A stretch of DNA of 64,000 nucleotides from NCBI RefSeq assembly GCF_024679095.1, contig NC_066529.1:4663366-4727365 (forward strand). The letters run 5' to 3'. Shown here piece after piece: positions 1-30,769 of this stretch. The notes below the pieces were generated by a model that saw only the letters and a program-made list of their open reading frames with translations, did no database searches and was not told where the DNA came from. The translations under genes and the position numbers were made by a program. Origin of the DNA: Eriocheir sinensis. Its lineage: Eukaryota > Arthropoda > Malacostraca > Decapoda > Varunidae. Positions within the stretch are counted from its first letter, which is position 1. Each line of letters begins with the position of its first letter.

Positions 1-2046
1 GACCCTCCCTCCCTCCCTCCCTCCCTCCCCTCCTCTCCCTCTTAAGTCTTACCTTTCACATGTAAATTTGCTCCCCAACTTGAGCACGTGTGATCTGCAT
101 AAAGTACAGGGCGGCTTACTCCCCTCTCCCCTTGCCCTCCCTCCCCTCCCCTGCCCTCCCCTTGTCCTCCCTTCCCCTCCACTTTGCTACCTCTCTCTCG
201 CGCTCCCCTTTCTTCCCCTCCCTAATTTCCCTTCACTGTCTCTTCTCTCCTCTTCTCTCTTTTCACCCCCTTCCTCCCCCCCTTCCCTTGCTCTACCCTG
301 TCCTCCCTTTCCTCCCTTCCACTTTGCTCCACTCACTTCCCTCTCTGTCTCTCTCGCTGTTGTCCCCTATCTCCCCTTCTCCCTAATTTTCCTCCCCTTC
401 TCTTCAATGTCTCTCCTGTTTTCTTCTTTCCTTCTTTTCCTTCCTCTCTTTACTTCTCTCTTCTCTGTCCTTCATTCTCTCCTTTCCCCTCCCTCCTGCT
501 TTTCCCCTTCTTCAGTTCCCTCATCATCCCTCTTCTTTCTTTCTGGTCTCTTCCCTTCTTTGTCAGTCCTTTGTCTTTCCCTTCCCTCACTTAATCTTTT
601 CTGCTTTGATACCAACCTTCCTTTCCCTCTTCTCTCTCTTTCTCTTCTTCCATCCTCCTCCACCCCTTTCCTGTCCTCCTATTTCTTCCCTTCCCTGCTC
701 TTCTCCTACTCTCTCTTTCTCTTCCCTTTTCTACTCTCCCTCCTACTCCTTTATCCCTCCCCTGTAGTAATCTTCCTTCATCTCCCTGCTTTTCGACCTC
801 CCTCCCCTTCCATCCCCTCTTTTGCCTTCCTCTCCCTTCCCTTCTCTGCTTGTCTACCACCCTCCCCTTCCACCCTCTCTCTTGCCTTACTCTCCCTTCC
901 CCTCCCTTTCCATCCCCTCTTTTGCCTTCCTCTCCCTTCCCTTCCTTGCTTCTCTACTTACCCTCCCCTTCCATCCCCTCCTTTGCCTTCCTCTCCCTTC
1001 CCTTCCTTGCTTCTCTACTACCCTCCCTTTCCACACCCTTAGGTACCCCCCCTCCCTCATGCCTTCTTTCCTCCCTGCCTTCCCTCTTAGCGATGCTGTC
1101 GGCGGAATTATTATTACTGCACGAAAAAGTTAGCCCAAACGACCCCTCTTAGCAGCGTCCTCCTTCCCGGCTCCCGCTGTGCCCAAGAAGTGAACTTTCT
1201 TGATGGATAATTATGACTAAACTCACTTTAAAGACTTGGGATGCTGGTTATGTCACCCCCCCACCCCTACCCACCCGGCCTGTCCCTTCCCTTACCCCCT
1301 CCTCCCTCTCCGTCCCTACCTCCTTTCCTTTACTGTGTTTCCTTCTCCCTTTCTTTTGCCCTTCCTTTCTTCTCCCTTTGTCACTTTTGCTTCCTTACTT
1401 CCCTTCTCAATGCTCCTTTCCTTGCTTTTCCCTTTCTCATTCCTCTACTCTCCCTTCCTTTCTTTGCTCCCCTTCCTTCCCTCCCTCCCTCCCTGCCCCC
1501 CATCACCCCACCATCGCCATGCCGGGGTGGGGTGACGGGAGGGGCAGTGGAGGGCCTTTGGAATATAGAAGTAGCGAAGTATACCCTTGAGGAAGGTAGA
1601 GTCTGCCCTTACCCATCACCTATGCTGGTGTGCGACCCCTGGGGATGTACATAATGGGGGAGGGGGGACGGGTGAGGGAGGGGGAAGGGGGTGTTGTGGG
1701 TGACTTGGGACTTTCAGGGACGCAGTGACGGGGCTGTTTGGGTGACCGGGGCTTTGGGTGACGGTATTATGGGTGACTTGGGACTTTCAGGGACGCAGTG
1801 ACGGGGCTGTTTGGGTGACCGGGGCCTTGGGTGACAGTATTATGGGTGACTGGAGACTTTGGGCGACGAAATTACAGGTTAAGTGGAGATTTCTTGGACG
1901 CTTTTGGGTGAGGAGGTAAATGGGTGAGGGAGGGTGTAGGAGTCTTTTTTGAGGGGCTTTTGGGTGAACGAAACAACGGATTGACCTGGGCTCTGGCGGG
2001 TGACGGGACCTCGGCTCTGGGTGACGGGGCTCTGTGGTCTCTCTAG
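1..2046 (+). other. DDR intron sequence, pyrimidine-rich
   Basis: No exon is recognised. Bases 120-1085 are almost pure C/T on this strand and contain a roughly 70-80 bp repeated unit (ccttccatcccctcttttgcc-like) at 800-1040; 1255-1500 is again C/T-rich. The discoidin exons of the receptor are not here. Confidence 0.6.
1698..1843 (+). repeat. 73-bp tandem duplication
   Basis: Two near-identical 73-bp units start at 1698 and 1771 with gggtgacttgggactttcag. A third, diverged start is at 1844, and loose gggtgac motifs continue to about 2030, just before the DDR exon. Confidence 0.85.
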
Positions 2047-18764
<16,718 letters not shown>

Positions 18765-19040
18765 GACCTGCTGGAGAACCTCCGCGGGGGCTGCATGCCG
18801 TCCCCGCGGAGGTCCATCGCCAGTCTCGGGTGGGACATGTGCTTACAGCCGCGGCGGGAGTGTGTCCCGCCGCTCAGTGGGACCCAACACGCCCTCTCTG
18901 AAGGGGACATGAACCAGCTGGAGGACGGCCACCTGCTGCCCCCCACCAGGAGGGGCTACGCCACCTTCGAGCGGGACCTTCGACACTACAGCCGCAGCCT
19001 CCTCTACCGCTCCTTCGACAGCCGGCAGCTTAGGCAGTGA
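18765..19040 (+). CDS. In-frame 91-codon extension after the DDR stop, candidate readthrough product
   Basis: The frame directly after TGA 18762-18764 stays open to TGA 19038-19040. Hand count gives about 81 of 91 codons ending in G or C but only about 46 of 91 with G or C at position 2. That is a clear coding periodicity, similar to or stronger than the exon before it (about 35 of 49 GC-ending). The end reads RRGYATFERDLRHYSRS then LLYRSFDSRQLRQ, basic and with three tyrosines. An ATG at 18795 could start an 81-residue protein, but there is no sign of a separate gene. The stop context is TGA-G, not the leaky TGA-CTA, so readthrough is not proven. Alternatives are a nonsense allele, a sequencing error at the TGA, or a GC-rich 3' UTR open by chance. 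Confidence 0.5.
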   Translation, partial: DLLENLRGGCMPSPRRSIASLGWDMCLQPRRECVPPLSGTQHALSEGDMNQLEDGHLLPPTRRGYATFERDLRHYSRSLLYRSFDSRQLRQ

Positions 19041-20740
19041 CGGGCGGGGCGCGGCGGCTTCCACAGCAGTGACCTTGACACTACGGGATATGTCTTACCC
19101 TAGTGGACCTTCGAGGGGTTACTCACCCTCGTTATTAGTGTAGTTACCTGGAGACAGTGTGGACGGGGAGCGTGGGTGTTGTGTTGGCAAGTTGAAGGTT
19201 GATGAGAGTATTTATCGGTAGCAGGCCGCGCCGCTCCCCGCGTGGCGGGAGGCGGCCAGCCAGCCTGCCAGTCAGTCAGTCAGTCAGCGTCTTATCTAGT
19301 CGAGTTACTGTGTCGCTGAGCGGCGCCGTGCTGTGTACATAGAGAGGTGAGTGAGGGTGGGCGGCTCGTTTGTGACGGTGGAGATCCTTGCGATTAATGC
19401 TTCATTTATACATTATGCTTCAGATATATGTAAATATATAATATACCTGTATGTATGTATGTATGTACGTATGTATGTATGAATGTTTGTATAAAAATTT
19501 ATTACATGTACATATCATGAGACCAGATTTTACAGTTGCATTTTCAATCTTTTAAGTGCGCCTAGTCAATAACTTTTACAAGCTGCCTCGTCATGTGTGT
19601 TCATCACTGCCTAAGTGGCGGGAGCGTGGCGCCGCCCGGGGCTCCTGGTGCTGCTGGTCCGGGGCTCGCGGGGCGGGGGGCGGGGGGCGCCGCGCCGCCA
19701 CAAGCTTCAGGACCATGGCCTTATGACGCGCGTGCGAGGTGAAGCGCCCGCCCCGCCCCTCCATGCCTCACCCCTCCCCGCCCCGCCCTGCCCCGCCCCG
19801 CCTCGCCCCTCGCCCCTCACATATCAGTCTCCTTGATCAGTGTGCATCAATGTCTTGGGTTGTGTCTTTGGTCTTTGGTTCACCTCACCCCTGGCAGTCT
19901 GGACGGGGTGGCGCAGCGGGGCGGGGCGGGGCGGGGCAGTCATGACCCCTGAACAGTGGACTCAATAACCTCGTCTGATGTGATGGCGTCTGTCTGGTGT
20001 TGTTGTGCTTCGTGGCGGACCCGGGCACGCGCCGGCTGGCACCCTGGCCCGCAGGGGGGTGGGGGGAGGGCGGAGCAGGAGGGACCTCTAGTTATGACGA
20101 GTGGCCAGGTGTTCAGAGTGAAGTGAACCCGCGAGGGAGGTCCCACGGTGCGTCATGACGTGCCTTCACACATGCGGCAACATGTTAAAGAACCCAGTCA
20201 CCAGCAGTTTCCTCACTGTCTAACCACACTAACTTGTAATATATGTTAGTAACACTGACTACCGACAGTGGTATCCGCCCATGACGGGAACCTTGTGGGT
20301 GAGGCTACATGCTGGCGGCAGGGGCGCCGGATGAACTCACACGCGCTGGTCACTGGACTGGCTCGTGCAAACACACTCATCGCTTCAGCTCTTACCTTCA
20401 TAACCTTAAAAGTTACCAGCGCGTCAAGGATGAGTGACTCAGCTGTTGTTGCCGTCATGAACTCAAACTCATTTGTTCCAGTGTTGCCAACGCATGGTTG
20501 ATGGCACGTCTGGACGCATCATAATATTGCTTCGGGAACCTTTACGAAACGTGCAGCGTCCCGCAGGTGTGCCGGCGGGGCGGTCACCGTGTTGCTGCGG
20601 GAACCTTGACGAGACGTGGCGTGCGGCCGGTGCTGAAGGCGCGTCCGGTGTTGGGTCGTCCGGGTCCCGTTTCTTTTTTGCACTTTCTTCACTAACACAG
20701 TGTATAAGGGCAATAGGCAGACATTAGCGTGTACATAACT
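19041..20740 (+). other. Probable DDR 3' UTR and flank, GC-rich islands
   Basis: No gene is recognised here. A mixed region holds CAGT repeats at 19267-19287, a TATG run at 19441-19487, a strongly GC-rich stretch at 19610-19830 (gggcggggg and ccccgcc runs) and an imperfect 65-70 bp duplication near 20526-20630. No AATAAA was found close to the stop, so the transcript end is not placed. Candidate AATAAA hexamers occur only much further on, near 22754 and 23735. Confidence 0.4.
19334..19514 (+). promoter_or_regulatory. Cluster of Pumilio-type UGUANAUA sites in the putative DDR 3' UTR
   Basis: TGTACATA occurs at 19334-19341, TGTAAATA at 19429-19436 and TGTACATA at 19507-19514; a fourth, TGTACATA, is at 20730-20737. 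UGUANAUA is the established PUF/Pumilio protein recognition element in metazoan 3' UTRs. Function here is inferred from position downstream of the DDR stop and depends on the 3' UTR really extending this far. Confidence 0.4.
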
Positions 20741-22658
20741 AGATGTTTCCTAACGTGAGTCACCCGTGGACGTGGCGCGGACGCCGTGTACCGCCGCGTC
20801 GCCTGCGTAGTGTAATGATAACATGATCATACGAACGTTACGATGACTTAATGTTTTCTGTGATAAAGTTTACCTTACTGAACGATGACCGCGGCTCGAG
20901 GGCCCAAGAGCCTTAACACGTCTTTGTCTCGCGCATCCTTCACTGCGGCACAGCATCAGAGCTTCTCCAATCTGTACGCCCCGTTCTAACCTGTACTTGT
21001 ATTAGGGGAGAAAAATAACCTGAAAAAATAATATGGATACTTGATGACTCGAAACAGCTCGCACCAATTCCAAAAAACGAAATACCAGTTGTTAAAGTTT
21101 AGTTGGTCTACATTCCCCGAGTTTATTGCTTCGGAGTGCTGTTGCCAGGCCTGGTACATCTTCACAAGACAGAGGACAGCAAAATATTAATCTTGTTCTT
21201 AAAGTGATTGGTGTCTTGTTTTTCTAGATGATTCATTTAGCTCAATATATGTAAAAATGAAGGTTTGTCAAAATATACATAATTAACATTCTCGATTCTG
21301 ACAATATAGTTCATTTATGTACATCAAGATTCCCCAGTTCGCATTCCTGGTGTGAGTACAGAATGGAAGGGCGCGTACAAATTAGCGAGGACATATACCT
21401 TACTTTCCCTCACCTCACGCCCCCCTTTGCCCCCCCAGGCCAAATACACGTGTCTGGCCCCGGGCGACGCTTCACCTAATAAGTATAATGTATATCTTCT
21501 TGAACCTCTTCGTATTAATACTCTTTTTGGACCAATATAAAGTTATCTTCGACCTCCTTCCTCTTCTTCCTCTTCACTTTCCTTCCTCCTCCTCTTTCTT
21601 TCCCTCTTTCTTCTCCTCTTTTTTCCTTTCCTCTTTTCTGCGACACTTTCTTCAGCCTCAGCTTGATCATTCCTTTCGCCTTTCTCCTCCTGTGCCTTGT
21701 CGGTCGGCTGTTTGTCTGTCTGTCAGTCTGTCTGTTCGTCTGTTTGTCTCTGTGTTTGGGGTGGGGGTCTACCTCTCCACCCCCTTCCCCCTCTGGTGCT
21801 CATCATCGCCCCCAACCCCCCAGCGCGATATAGGTAATATAGCCTCAACACTTAGAGAAACGTACTCATTTTCTCTATATTTACAGTCTCTGCCTTCCCT
21901 CCCCCCCCTGCACCTCCATAAACACACGTGCCACCCTCACTAATACTTTCAGGACCACAATAAACATCTCACTATTTATACCTCTCGTGATTGGTTGCGA
22001 GTCCACCACACCCAAGACAGAATTCATACTCTTGCAAAGGCACAGTATCCAACCCTTTTTTGACAGTAAAGGATTCAGATCAAGGGCAAAACAAATATAT
22101 CAACCTTTTTTTACCAAATGTTCAAGGAAAAAGGATAAAATGGGACTCTACATAATCAGACACACAACAAGAAGCTATCACTCTCTTCCCTATCCATCTG
22201 AGTGCTACAGTATACCTCTTGAGGGCTGCATTCTATCCCCACTACCCCCAAATGCACCCTATCAGTCCCATACAAACACACACATACATGAAGAGACCCT
22301 ACTGAGTGCTTTAACATACCCCTGAGGTCTGCCTGCATACCACCCCCAAAGGCTCTCTCTATGGAGGGGGATGTGGGCGTGGAGGAAGGAAGAGGCGCTA
22401 TTATGGGCGTTCTTCAGCCCTCGCCCCGCCGACCCCCACCCCCGCTGAGGCTCTTCTTGTCTTCGTTTGCTCGGTGTCTGCGGATCTTTGTCGCTCGGCC
22501 GCGCATAGGTTCCGTTGGGTTGCGACAATGACCTTATTAATGACGAAACACTTAACTACTGCGCGAGATCTTCATTATTAGGTAGTGTGTGCGTTTTCAG
22601 AGTTTCTAGTAGCCATTAAACAACATAACATAACATAGCTATATCTTACCCACCTCCC

Positions 22659-22707
<49 letters not shown>

Positions 22708-23207
22708 TTGCTTAGAGTTGAGTCTCGTAAGTTACGTAAAAGTTATATATCGAAATAAAAAAATGGACTTGAATGATATCAGAGAGAGAGAGATAGAGAG
22801 AGCCGGCACGTGAAAAATAAAATGACATAAAAATTCGAGTTCCAGTGCTGATTTTCAATATTCTAGGACTCATCTCAGCACACGCGGCGAAGGTCTTTGT
22901 GTCTTGCTGAGGGGGTCAGTACTTGCCTTATAAAAAGCATAATATTCACCCTTTGCAAACCCACCCACCCCCATTGACCCATACACTCCTCACTTCCCCC
23001 CATCCTCCCCATTCCCTTAGCTTTAACTGTTTTACCAACCCCACTCCTAAAACCCAATCCCTTTACCCTTCCTTAGACACCCACTGTTGTTCCCCTTGAA
23101 ATTTCTCCTTCTCTTACCCCAAAAGCGACCCGATCTTGGCAATACTGGAGTCTTTGGTGGAGATTTAATAGACATGGTTGAATATGGTTGAAGGTGTGTA
23201 TGTTTCT

Positions 23208-23309
<102 letters not shown>

Positions 23310-25589
23310 ACAGGTGGTGGGTGCGAGGACTAGGACTATAGACTATTCTCTCTCGTGTTCGGACGATGTTAAATTTAAGCCGAAGAAACCGAGTAAGAAA
23401 GTCAGTCAGTCAAGGGAGGTCGGAGGGAGAGGACGTACGATAGTTTGTCTTGTGCTAGGTCGAGGTGCACGTGTTGTCAGCGTTGTTTTCCCCCAGTAAT
23501 CAAGAGTTAATAGGCTGAGTCCTCGCCCACGCTAGACCAAGGAGGCGCCGGAGCCCGCTATATAAGGAGGAGGAGCAGGTGGATAAAAGGGTGGAGGAGG
23601 AGGTGATTGAGGTGCGCCGGCGTGATTTGTAAGACATATCTCATTTTGTTGTGCCTGCATTACGATTGTGTCCTTGCAACATTTTCAACATTGCTACTCA
23701 AAGTGTGAGAAGTGAATGTACATACATGTTAGAAATAAAAACTACGATATTTTTGTAATGACTCGGTGTTTTTGTTGTCCTCTCTCGCGGCACCTTTTTA
23801 TATATATCTATACCATTTATTTGATTTGTGCTTTGATATATTTCTTTACCTTTGTTTTCGTGTCATACCTGTGCTTCAAAAGGTACGTACGTATATTTTT
23901 TTACTCTTTGTAGGATAGCAGTAAGAGCAGGAGTTGTATTTTGAAACAGTCTATTGCGCTTTCTATTCCCTTAAAGGCTACGGGCGCGCACACGTTCCTG
24001 CTGCCTCTTCGGCTTCCTGAAAATCCTGAACTGAGTACTTACTAGTTGTTTCTGTTTACTTCGCCCTTGAAACTACGAGAACTGTGAGCATACTCGTTCT
24101 TGCTGCTGTCTTGTTCCCTGAAATTCCTTAAAAGATACTTACCTCCACGCTCCTTCCTGCAGCCTCCCCCACCGCCGCCGCCGCTGCTTCACGCTGAGCG
24201 GTCTGCCTCGCCGCGGCCAGACTCGCCACACAAGGCACATAAACGCGGACAAGAAAATGATGAATTTGACAAAAAGGTTCAAAACTTTTGCAAAGGGAAA
24301 ACTTTTCTTCATTTTCTCTCCACTTTATGATAAAAGTTGGCAAGTTTGACGTGTGTTTCAGAGCCGCGATCGTCCGAAATAGTTGTGTGCGTTTAGGAAG
24401 AATTAATATTAGAAGTTTTTATTTTATTTAGCATTATATTAACTTCGGTGAGTTGTATAGTTATATATAAATAATTAATAATCAGCAATCTGACACTCAA
24501 AGATCACTCAAACGCTGCAAGATTGTTTAATAAAATGGAGACAGTTTTTGATGCAACAGTATATATATAAATGTGAAGCGTTGAGAGAGATTAAACTGAA
24601 TATTAGTTTTATTTATTTGCCTGAATTGATAGATGACTCGCAGTATTGTTTGTCTGTTTGTTTAGGCATTGTGTTGAGTGTACGCACAAAAGCCAAACAG
24701 TTTTTCCGGTTTTGTTTTTTTCAGTCCTCATATACTGTATAATATATTTTTATTTTGTCTTAATATATTTATTTATTAGTTTAGACTATTTACACGCATG
24801 AGTTAGCCAGTGTATTCACCTTTCCATCCCTTCACTGGTTAGCTTTAGAAATACTATTATTATTATATATATGATTTATATTTATTCTTCATTTATGCAA
24901 AAGTTAAACAATATTTTCACTCCTTCATTCTTTTTAACTATAAGTGAACTGTGGAATGACTGAATTATTTTTGTGTATTTTGTAATATTTTCTCAGTATC
25001 CAAATTACCCAGTTTCATCTCTCCTTCATCCCTCTAATTGGTGAACTCTAAAATACCATCAACTGGGTTTTTTTCTGGGTATACGATTCTCCTAGACATC
25101 AATATAATTTTTTTCTTGGAGATTTTACCATTCAAAGGGACGAAGGAGTGAAAAGAACTACTGGGCCAGTCTTACTTTTTCACTTTTTATTTATTTACGT
25201 TATTCTCGAAGACAGGACGAAAGGCATCAACATTTCTTTCTTTTACCTTCCCAGAGAGGCACCTTACCCCTCCCTTCCCTCCCCCTCCGAAGGTTACCCC
25301 TCACCTGGAGACCTGACCCCCTGAGGAACCCTGGAGCCTGGACCTGATGGTTAGTTATTTACCCGTCTTGTAAGTCACTGGTAGTCGTAGCATTATATAT
25401 TTTTTCTATCTATCTATCTGTCTCTATTTATCTATGTATATCTAGTTATCTATACATCTATCTGTATTTCTTTCAGTTATATTTCTTTTTGAGCGTTGAT
25501 TCTGACCCGACTGAATTTAGGACACGAAGCAGAATTAGCATCGTTTAATAACCTTGCAAAGCGATCGGTAACAAGTTCGTAATAAGTGT

Positions 25590-26260
25590 TAAAAGCCAAT
25601 CAAGTGTAACGGCCGAACGTACCCGTGTGAGACAAGGTTGTCGAATAGAAGAACACGAACTCAGTGAAAATAGCTCAGTTGGAAGAAGTCTAGCAAATGA
25701 GTGTTCTCGACTTGCTGGAGGGAGACGTAAGAATTTTCTATGGGTGACTTAACTGGAAGAAGGGTATGAAATGTGTGTCCAGAGGCTGGTTAAAAAAAGA
25801 GGTGCGTTGATGGATGAAGGCTAAAAAATACGAATCCTTAGGCGTGCTGGGGGAAGATTTAAGGAGTTCGTTTGTGACCTAAATGGAAGAAATCTACGAA
25901 ATGTGTGTTCTTAGGCTAGTTAGAAGAGTTAGGAAATGCGTGTGTGTAGCCTAAAGTTGCATAAAACAAAGAAACACGAGTCTGTAACCAAGGGAAGAAG
26001 ATTAAAGGGGAGACTTAAGGAGTTGGTATATGTAACCTAAATGGAAGAAATGAAAAAATCTGGGGTAAAAGAGTTAAAAGAATGTGCGTGCGTTTGTGTA
26101 GAAGTCGATAAAAACAAAGAAATATGCGTTTGTAGCTTTAGGAAGAGTAAATATGCCTTTCATTACAAGAGGATAAAAACAAGGGTCCCTATATCGTCTG
26201 GTTAGAAAAGAACTAAGAAAATAAGTGTCTTTAACCCGTAGCCTGTCTGTACGTAGTCTA
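25590..26260 (+). repeat. Degenerate tandem repeats of about 80-100 bp
   Basis: Motifs of the type acctaa-atggaagaaatct-cgaaatgtgtgt and gagttaggaaatgcgtgtgtgtagcc recur irregularly with strong divergence. No gene is visible. Confidence 0.45.
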
Positions 26261-27261
26261 TAAGGCCCAGTAAGAAGCTATACGGCCTTAAAGAGATTAG
26301 TATTACGTGTTCTGCCTCTTCTTATAGTCTCAGTCTTCGTCTTACCCCTTCCTTCTTACGGGTTGGTGAAGGGTGCCGGTGCTGGTGAAGGGTGTTGGTC
26401 CCGGTGCTGCCTCTTTACGGGCGAAGCTGCTACTGTCGTGAAAATGGGCGTAAAAGGAGTCCATAATATACGTTCAAGAGGGGGATGAAGGGAGGGAGCC
26501 TTGAGGAGGGTTGAGTTATAGGTTGCTTATGGATCTGAAGTATAGTTATAGCAGCAGTAGGTGTTGGTGTTGGTGTATATTTTGGCATTGTTGTTGTTGT
26601 AGAAGAAAGGAGTTACAGAAATAGTAGGAAATAGGAGGAGGAGGAGAAAAAGTTAGAGAAGAAGGAGGAGGAGGAAAAGGAGAAACATTAAGAGTGAGAA
26701 AAAGGTAAAAGGAGGAAAAGGAGATACAGTAATAGCAGAGAGATAATAACAGAAGAGGAACAAGATGAGTGGGAACAAAGGGAAAGAACAATATAAGAAA
26801 AGGAGAAGAAGCAGGAGGAGGAGGAGGAGGAGAAGAGCCATAACAAGAAGGAGGAAGAAAAGGAGGAGGAGGTAGAAGCGAACAACACAAGCATAACAAA
26901 ATTGCTTGATAGAGAAGAAAGAGAAATATAGCAGAAGGAGAAACAGGCACATCACAAGAAGACGAAGACGAAGAAGGAGGGAGTACAGGACAAAATAACG
27001 AGAGACTGAAAAGGGTGAAGGGAGGTAGGGGGGGGAGGGGGGACTCTAATATCAGGAAGGCAGAAGTAACACAGCAGTTTACAGGGGGCAGTAAAACGCC
27101 AGCGAAAAGGGGGGGAGCGGAGGAGCTTGGGGCGGCGACGAAGGGTAAGGACGCACTGCGAGAGAAACAACACAGCCGCGAGGAAGAGGGTGGCGTATCG
27201 GCGGCAAACAGAGGTACTTGGATTCGGCGTTGTGGGGTTCGATCCTCCTCTCTTAAACGTG

Positions 27262-27262
27262 T

Positions 27263-27300
<38 letters not shown>

Positions 27301-27766
27301 AGAAAGGGAGGGGTCACTACACAACACCACCACCACCACCATCATCACCACTACATCCCCGACCACCACCACCACCACCACCACCACCACTAGCAACACC
27401 CAGCAGCAACAGTAAGCAATTCATCACCACAAATAGAACCGTCAGGTAGAGACACATACTTCATCACGACTCCCCCTTCCTTCCCCTCCCTCCCCTTTCC
27501 TCCCCCTTCCCGTCATCACCCTCGAAGAGACGCGTGGTGATGAGGCTGCCCTGATGGATGACTGGGGGAGAGAAAGGGAGGAGGGAGGCAGACAGAGGGA
27601 GGGAGAGAAACAAAGGAAAAGGGAGTGTCCAGGGAGAAGCAGGTCACACATTCGCTGATCGCGTGTCAAGGATATCAGCAAATGGCTCTTTAATGGACTC
27701 AAGGAATAAAAGTTTGGGAGACGAAAAGAAAAGAAAGAAAAAGGGAGAGAGGAAAATGGCGGTCGG

Positions 27767-27842
<76 letters not shown>
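27262..27842 (+). repeat. AG, CCA and AG arrays
   Basis: ag at 27262-27297, cac/cca triplets at 27324-27390 and ag at 27770-27842. No gene between. Confidence 0.9.
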
Positions 27843-27845
<3 letters not shown>

Positions 27846-28721
27846 CCCGTTAAACAATAACCACACGGATGACTTATGAAGTTTGAAGTTAAAGAGGATG
27901 GATGACAAAATGCTTATCAATTACGACATCCACGCTACTCTCTTTCTCCTTCTCTTCCTCTTCCTCCTCTTCCTCCTCCTCCTCCTCCTCCTCGTCCCCT
28001 TCCCTCACGCCCTCAAACCTATTAACCTTCCCTCAGTGTCCCTTCTTTTCCCCTCTAAGACCGTCTTCCCCTCACCTTATGCCCGGGTAGGACAGGGAAG
28101 GGGAAGAGGAGGAAGAGGAAGAGAGAAAGTAGGGGGAGAGGATAACAAGATTAGGTGAGAGAAGAGAGGAGAATAAGGGTGGAAGTAAAGGAGGGGAGGA
28201 AGGAGAGGATAGGAAAAGAGGAAGGGAGAAGAGTAAGGGGAGAGGAGTAAAAGATGAGGAGGGAGAAGAAGAGTGTGAGGGTTGGCAGACAGGAAGAGGA
28301 GGAAGTAGAAGGGAGGAGGGAAGTTAAAGAGGGGAGGATGAGAAGGGAGAAGAGTAGGGGGAGAAAAGTAAAAGATGAGGAGAGAGAAACGAGGAGTATG
28401 AGGGTTGGAGGAGGGGAAAAGAAGGAAGTAGAGGAGGAAGTAAAGAAGAAGAGGGGAGAAAGGGAGAAGAGTAGTGGGAGATGAATAGAAGATCAGGAGA
28501 GAGAAGAGGGGGAATGAGGGTTGGAGGAGGGGAAGAGGAGGAAGCAGAGGAGGGTTAGAGGAGTAAGAGGAAGAGGAAGAGGAAGAGGGTCGCCGCAATC
28601 TGGGCTGTTATACAAAGGATGTCACCGTTGTTCCTCCCCTCATCTCCCCTAATCTCCTTCCTGACCACAACCACCACCACCACCACCACCTCAAACACTA
28701 CACAAACACCAGAGAAAACGC

Positions 28722-28781
<60 letters not shown>
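28722..28781 (+). repeat. (CA)n array
   Basis: Perfect ca, about 60 bases, separating two purine-rich tracts. Confidence 0.97.
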
Positions 28782-28783
<2 letters not shown>

Positions 28784-28899
28784 CATTGCGTCAGAAGGGT
28801 GATCACCTCGTCAGCTTTATAGATGAGCCAGAGCAACGTTATTGAAGCTCCCTTGCTCCCTCCTTCTCCTTCCCTTCCTGCCCTCCCTTTGTCCCCCGT

Positions 28900-30738
28900 G
28901 GAAGGGTTAAGTCAGTGAGGGAGAGAGGGCAAGGCTGCGAAAGGGAGGAAGTATGGGAAGGGAGAGATAGATGAAGGAATGTATGGGGGAGTTTCGTAGA
29001 TAGAAGGATGTAGAAGGGAACGTACAAAGAGTAAGGTATAGAGAGAAGGGAATTAAAGGAATGCAAAGGAAGGAAAGACAAGGGAAAAGGAAAGAAAAGG
29101 CTGAAGATGCAGTATAGAAATAAAAAAGGCTGCTAACTAGAGAAGGAAAGGGCAAAAAAGGGAGGATAAGAGGAGCTTCATAGGTAAAAAGGAGGAGGAT
29201 AAGGGAAGGTGGGTTACGGATGATTCTATAGGTAAAGGGAGGTGGATAAGGAAGGGAGGCTGGGAGAGAAGGTGGACAGGTGAGATGAATTATGAAGAAT
29301 GATAAAAGGGTCATAGTTAGGGAAGCTATATAGAGAGTTTCATAGGTAAGATATTGGTACTAATGGACGGTAGGCTGAGAGAGAACGTGGGCGAGAGGAG
29401 GTGTAGGGAAGAGTAATAAATAACAATAATAAATAATAACGTTCCCCAAGAGAGGTTCGTGAGTTAAGGAAAATAGGACAGAAAAGAGGAATTCGGCTCT
29501 TGGGTCAATGGAGGACAAGGAAATGAATGTTAGGAGAAGAAAGAGAATGGAAAAGTTAAATTACGAGAAGATATGAGGCAAAGAGAGAAAGGGAAAGGAA
29601 GGATGGGAAGTAAAAGAGAATGGACAAGTGAGATAATGAGAAGAAATGCAATGAGAAAAAGGAAAGAAGGGAATGAGTTGAGCTTGCAGAGAGACAGACA
29701 TGGAAAGGAGCAGGGAAGGGAAAGAGAAGGAAGGATAAGAAAAGAAAGAGAATGGAAAAGTGAGATTGTAAGAAGTAATGCAAAGAGAAAAAGGAAAAGA
29801 AGGGAATAAGTTGAGCTTGCAGAGAGACAGACATGGAAAGGAACAGGAAAAGGAAAGGAAGGATGGGAAGTGAAAGAGAATGGAGAAGTGAGATAATGAG
29901 AAGATATGCGAAGAGAACAAGGAAAAGAAAGGAAGAAATTGAGGTACAGAAGGACAGAATAACGGAAACGATTGAAAAGAAAAGGAATAAGAAATCGGAA
30001 GTGCAACATAAACGAAGAACAGAGGGAAGAAAGGGGACGAAGACTATGGCACAAGTCTTCATTAGTAAAAGGGAAGAAAGTTTAAGAAAGGGTTGACTGA
30101 AGAGGGGATTAAAATGATATGCAACAAGGGTCTAACCGCATACCATAACTCGTACTAAAGTTGAGGGGAAGACGAAGAAACAAAAAGGCAGAAGAGGAGC
30201 AGATTAAGGAAACTAAATTGGCGTATAGAGAATTGAAAAAGGGGGATTATGGGAGGAGTTGAAGTGAAAGGGGAGAAAAGAAAGGAGGCGAGGAAGTTTA
30301 GAAAAAGACGGACAGAAAAAAAATAGAAGTAACAAGGAAGAAAAAGGAGGAAGGGAAGGAATAAAGAAAAAGGGAAGGGGAGATGGACGTAGAGAAAAAA
30401 AAAATAGAAGTATGGAGGAGACAGGAAAGGAAGAGAATGGTGAAGAAATTAGGAGTGTAACATTAGAAGAAAAAAAGAAAATGGAAAGAAAAGGAAAGAG
30501 GGGTTACCAAAGACAGCAGTTTAAGGATAGGACAAAGGAAGGGGGTGACTAAGCTTACAAAGAAACGGAAGAATAGAAGCAACAGGAAAATGAAGGAATA
30601 CGGAGGCTGTAACACAAGAGAAAAAGGAGAAGGGAAAAGAAAGGGAAGGCAAAGAGTTACGTCGAGTCACAAAACAAACAGGTAAGGACGAGGAGTGAAA
30701 AAAAAAGACGGAGACGAAAAAGAGTTGCGTTAGGAATG

Positions 30739-30769
<31 letters not shown>

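Noticed and set aside
23555..23740. TATA-like ctatataagg followed by a possible small transcript with AATAAA
   Set aside because: No open frame or conserved motif between; a TATA-like string alone is not evidence.
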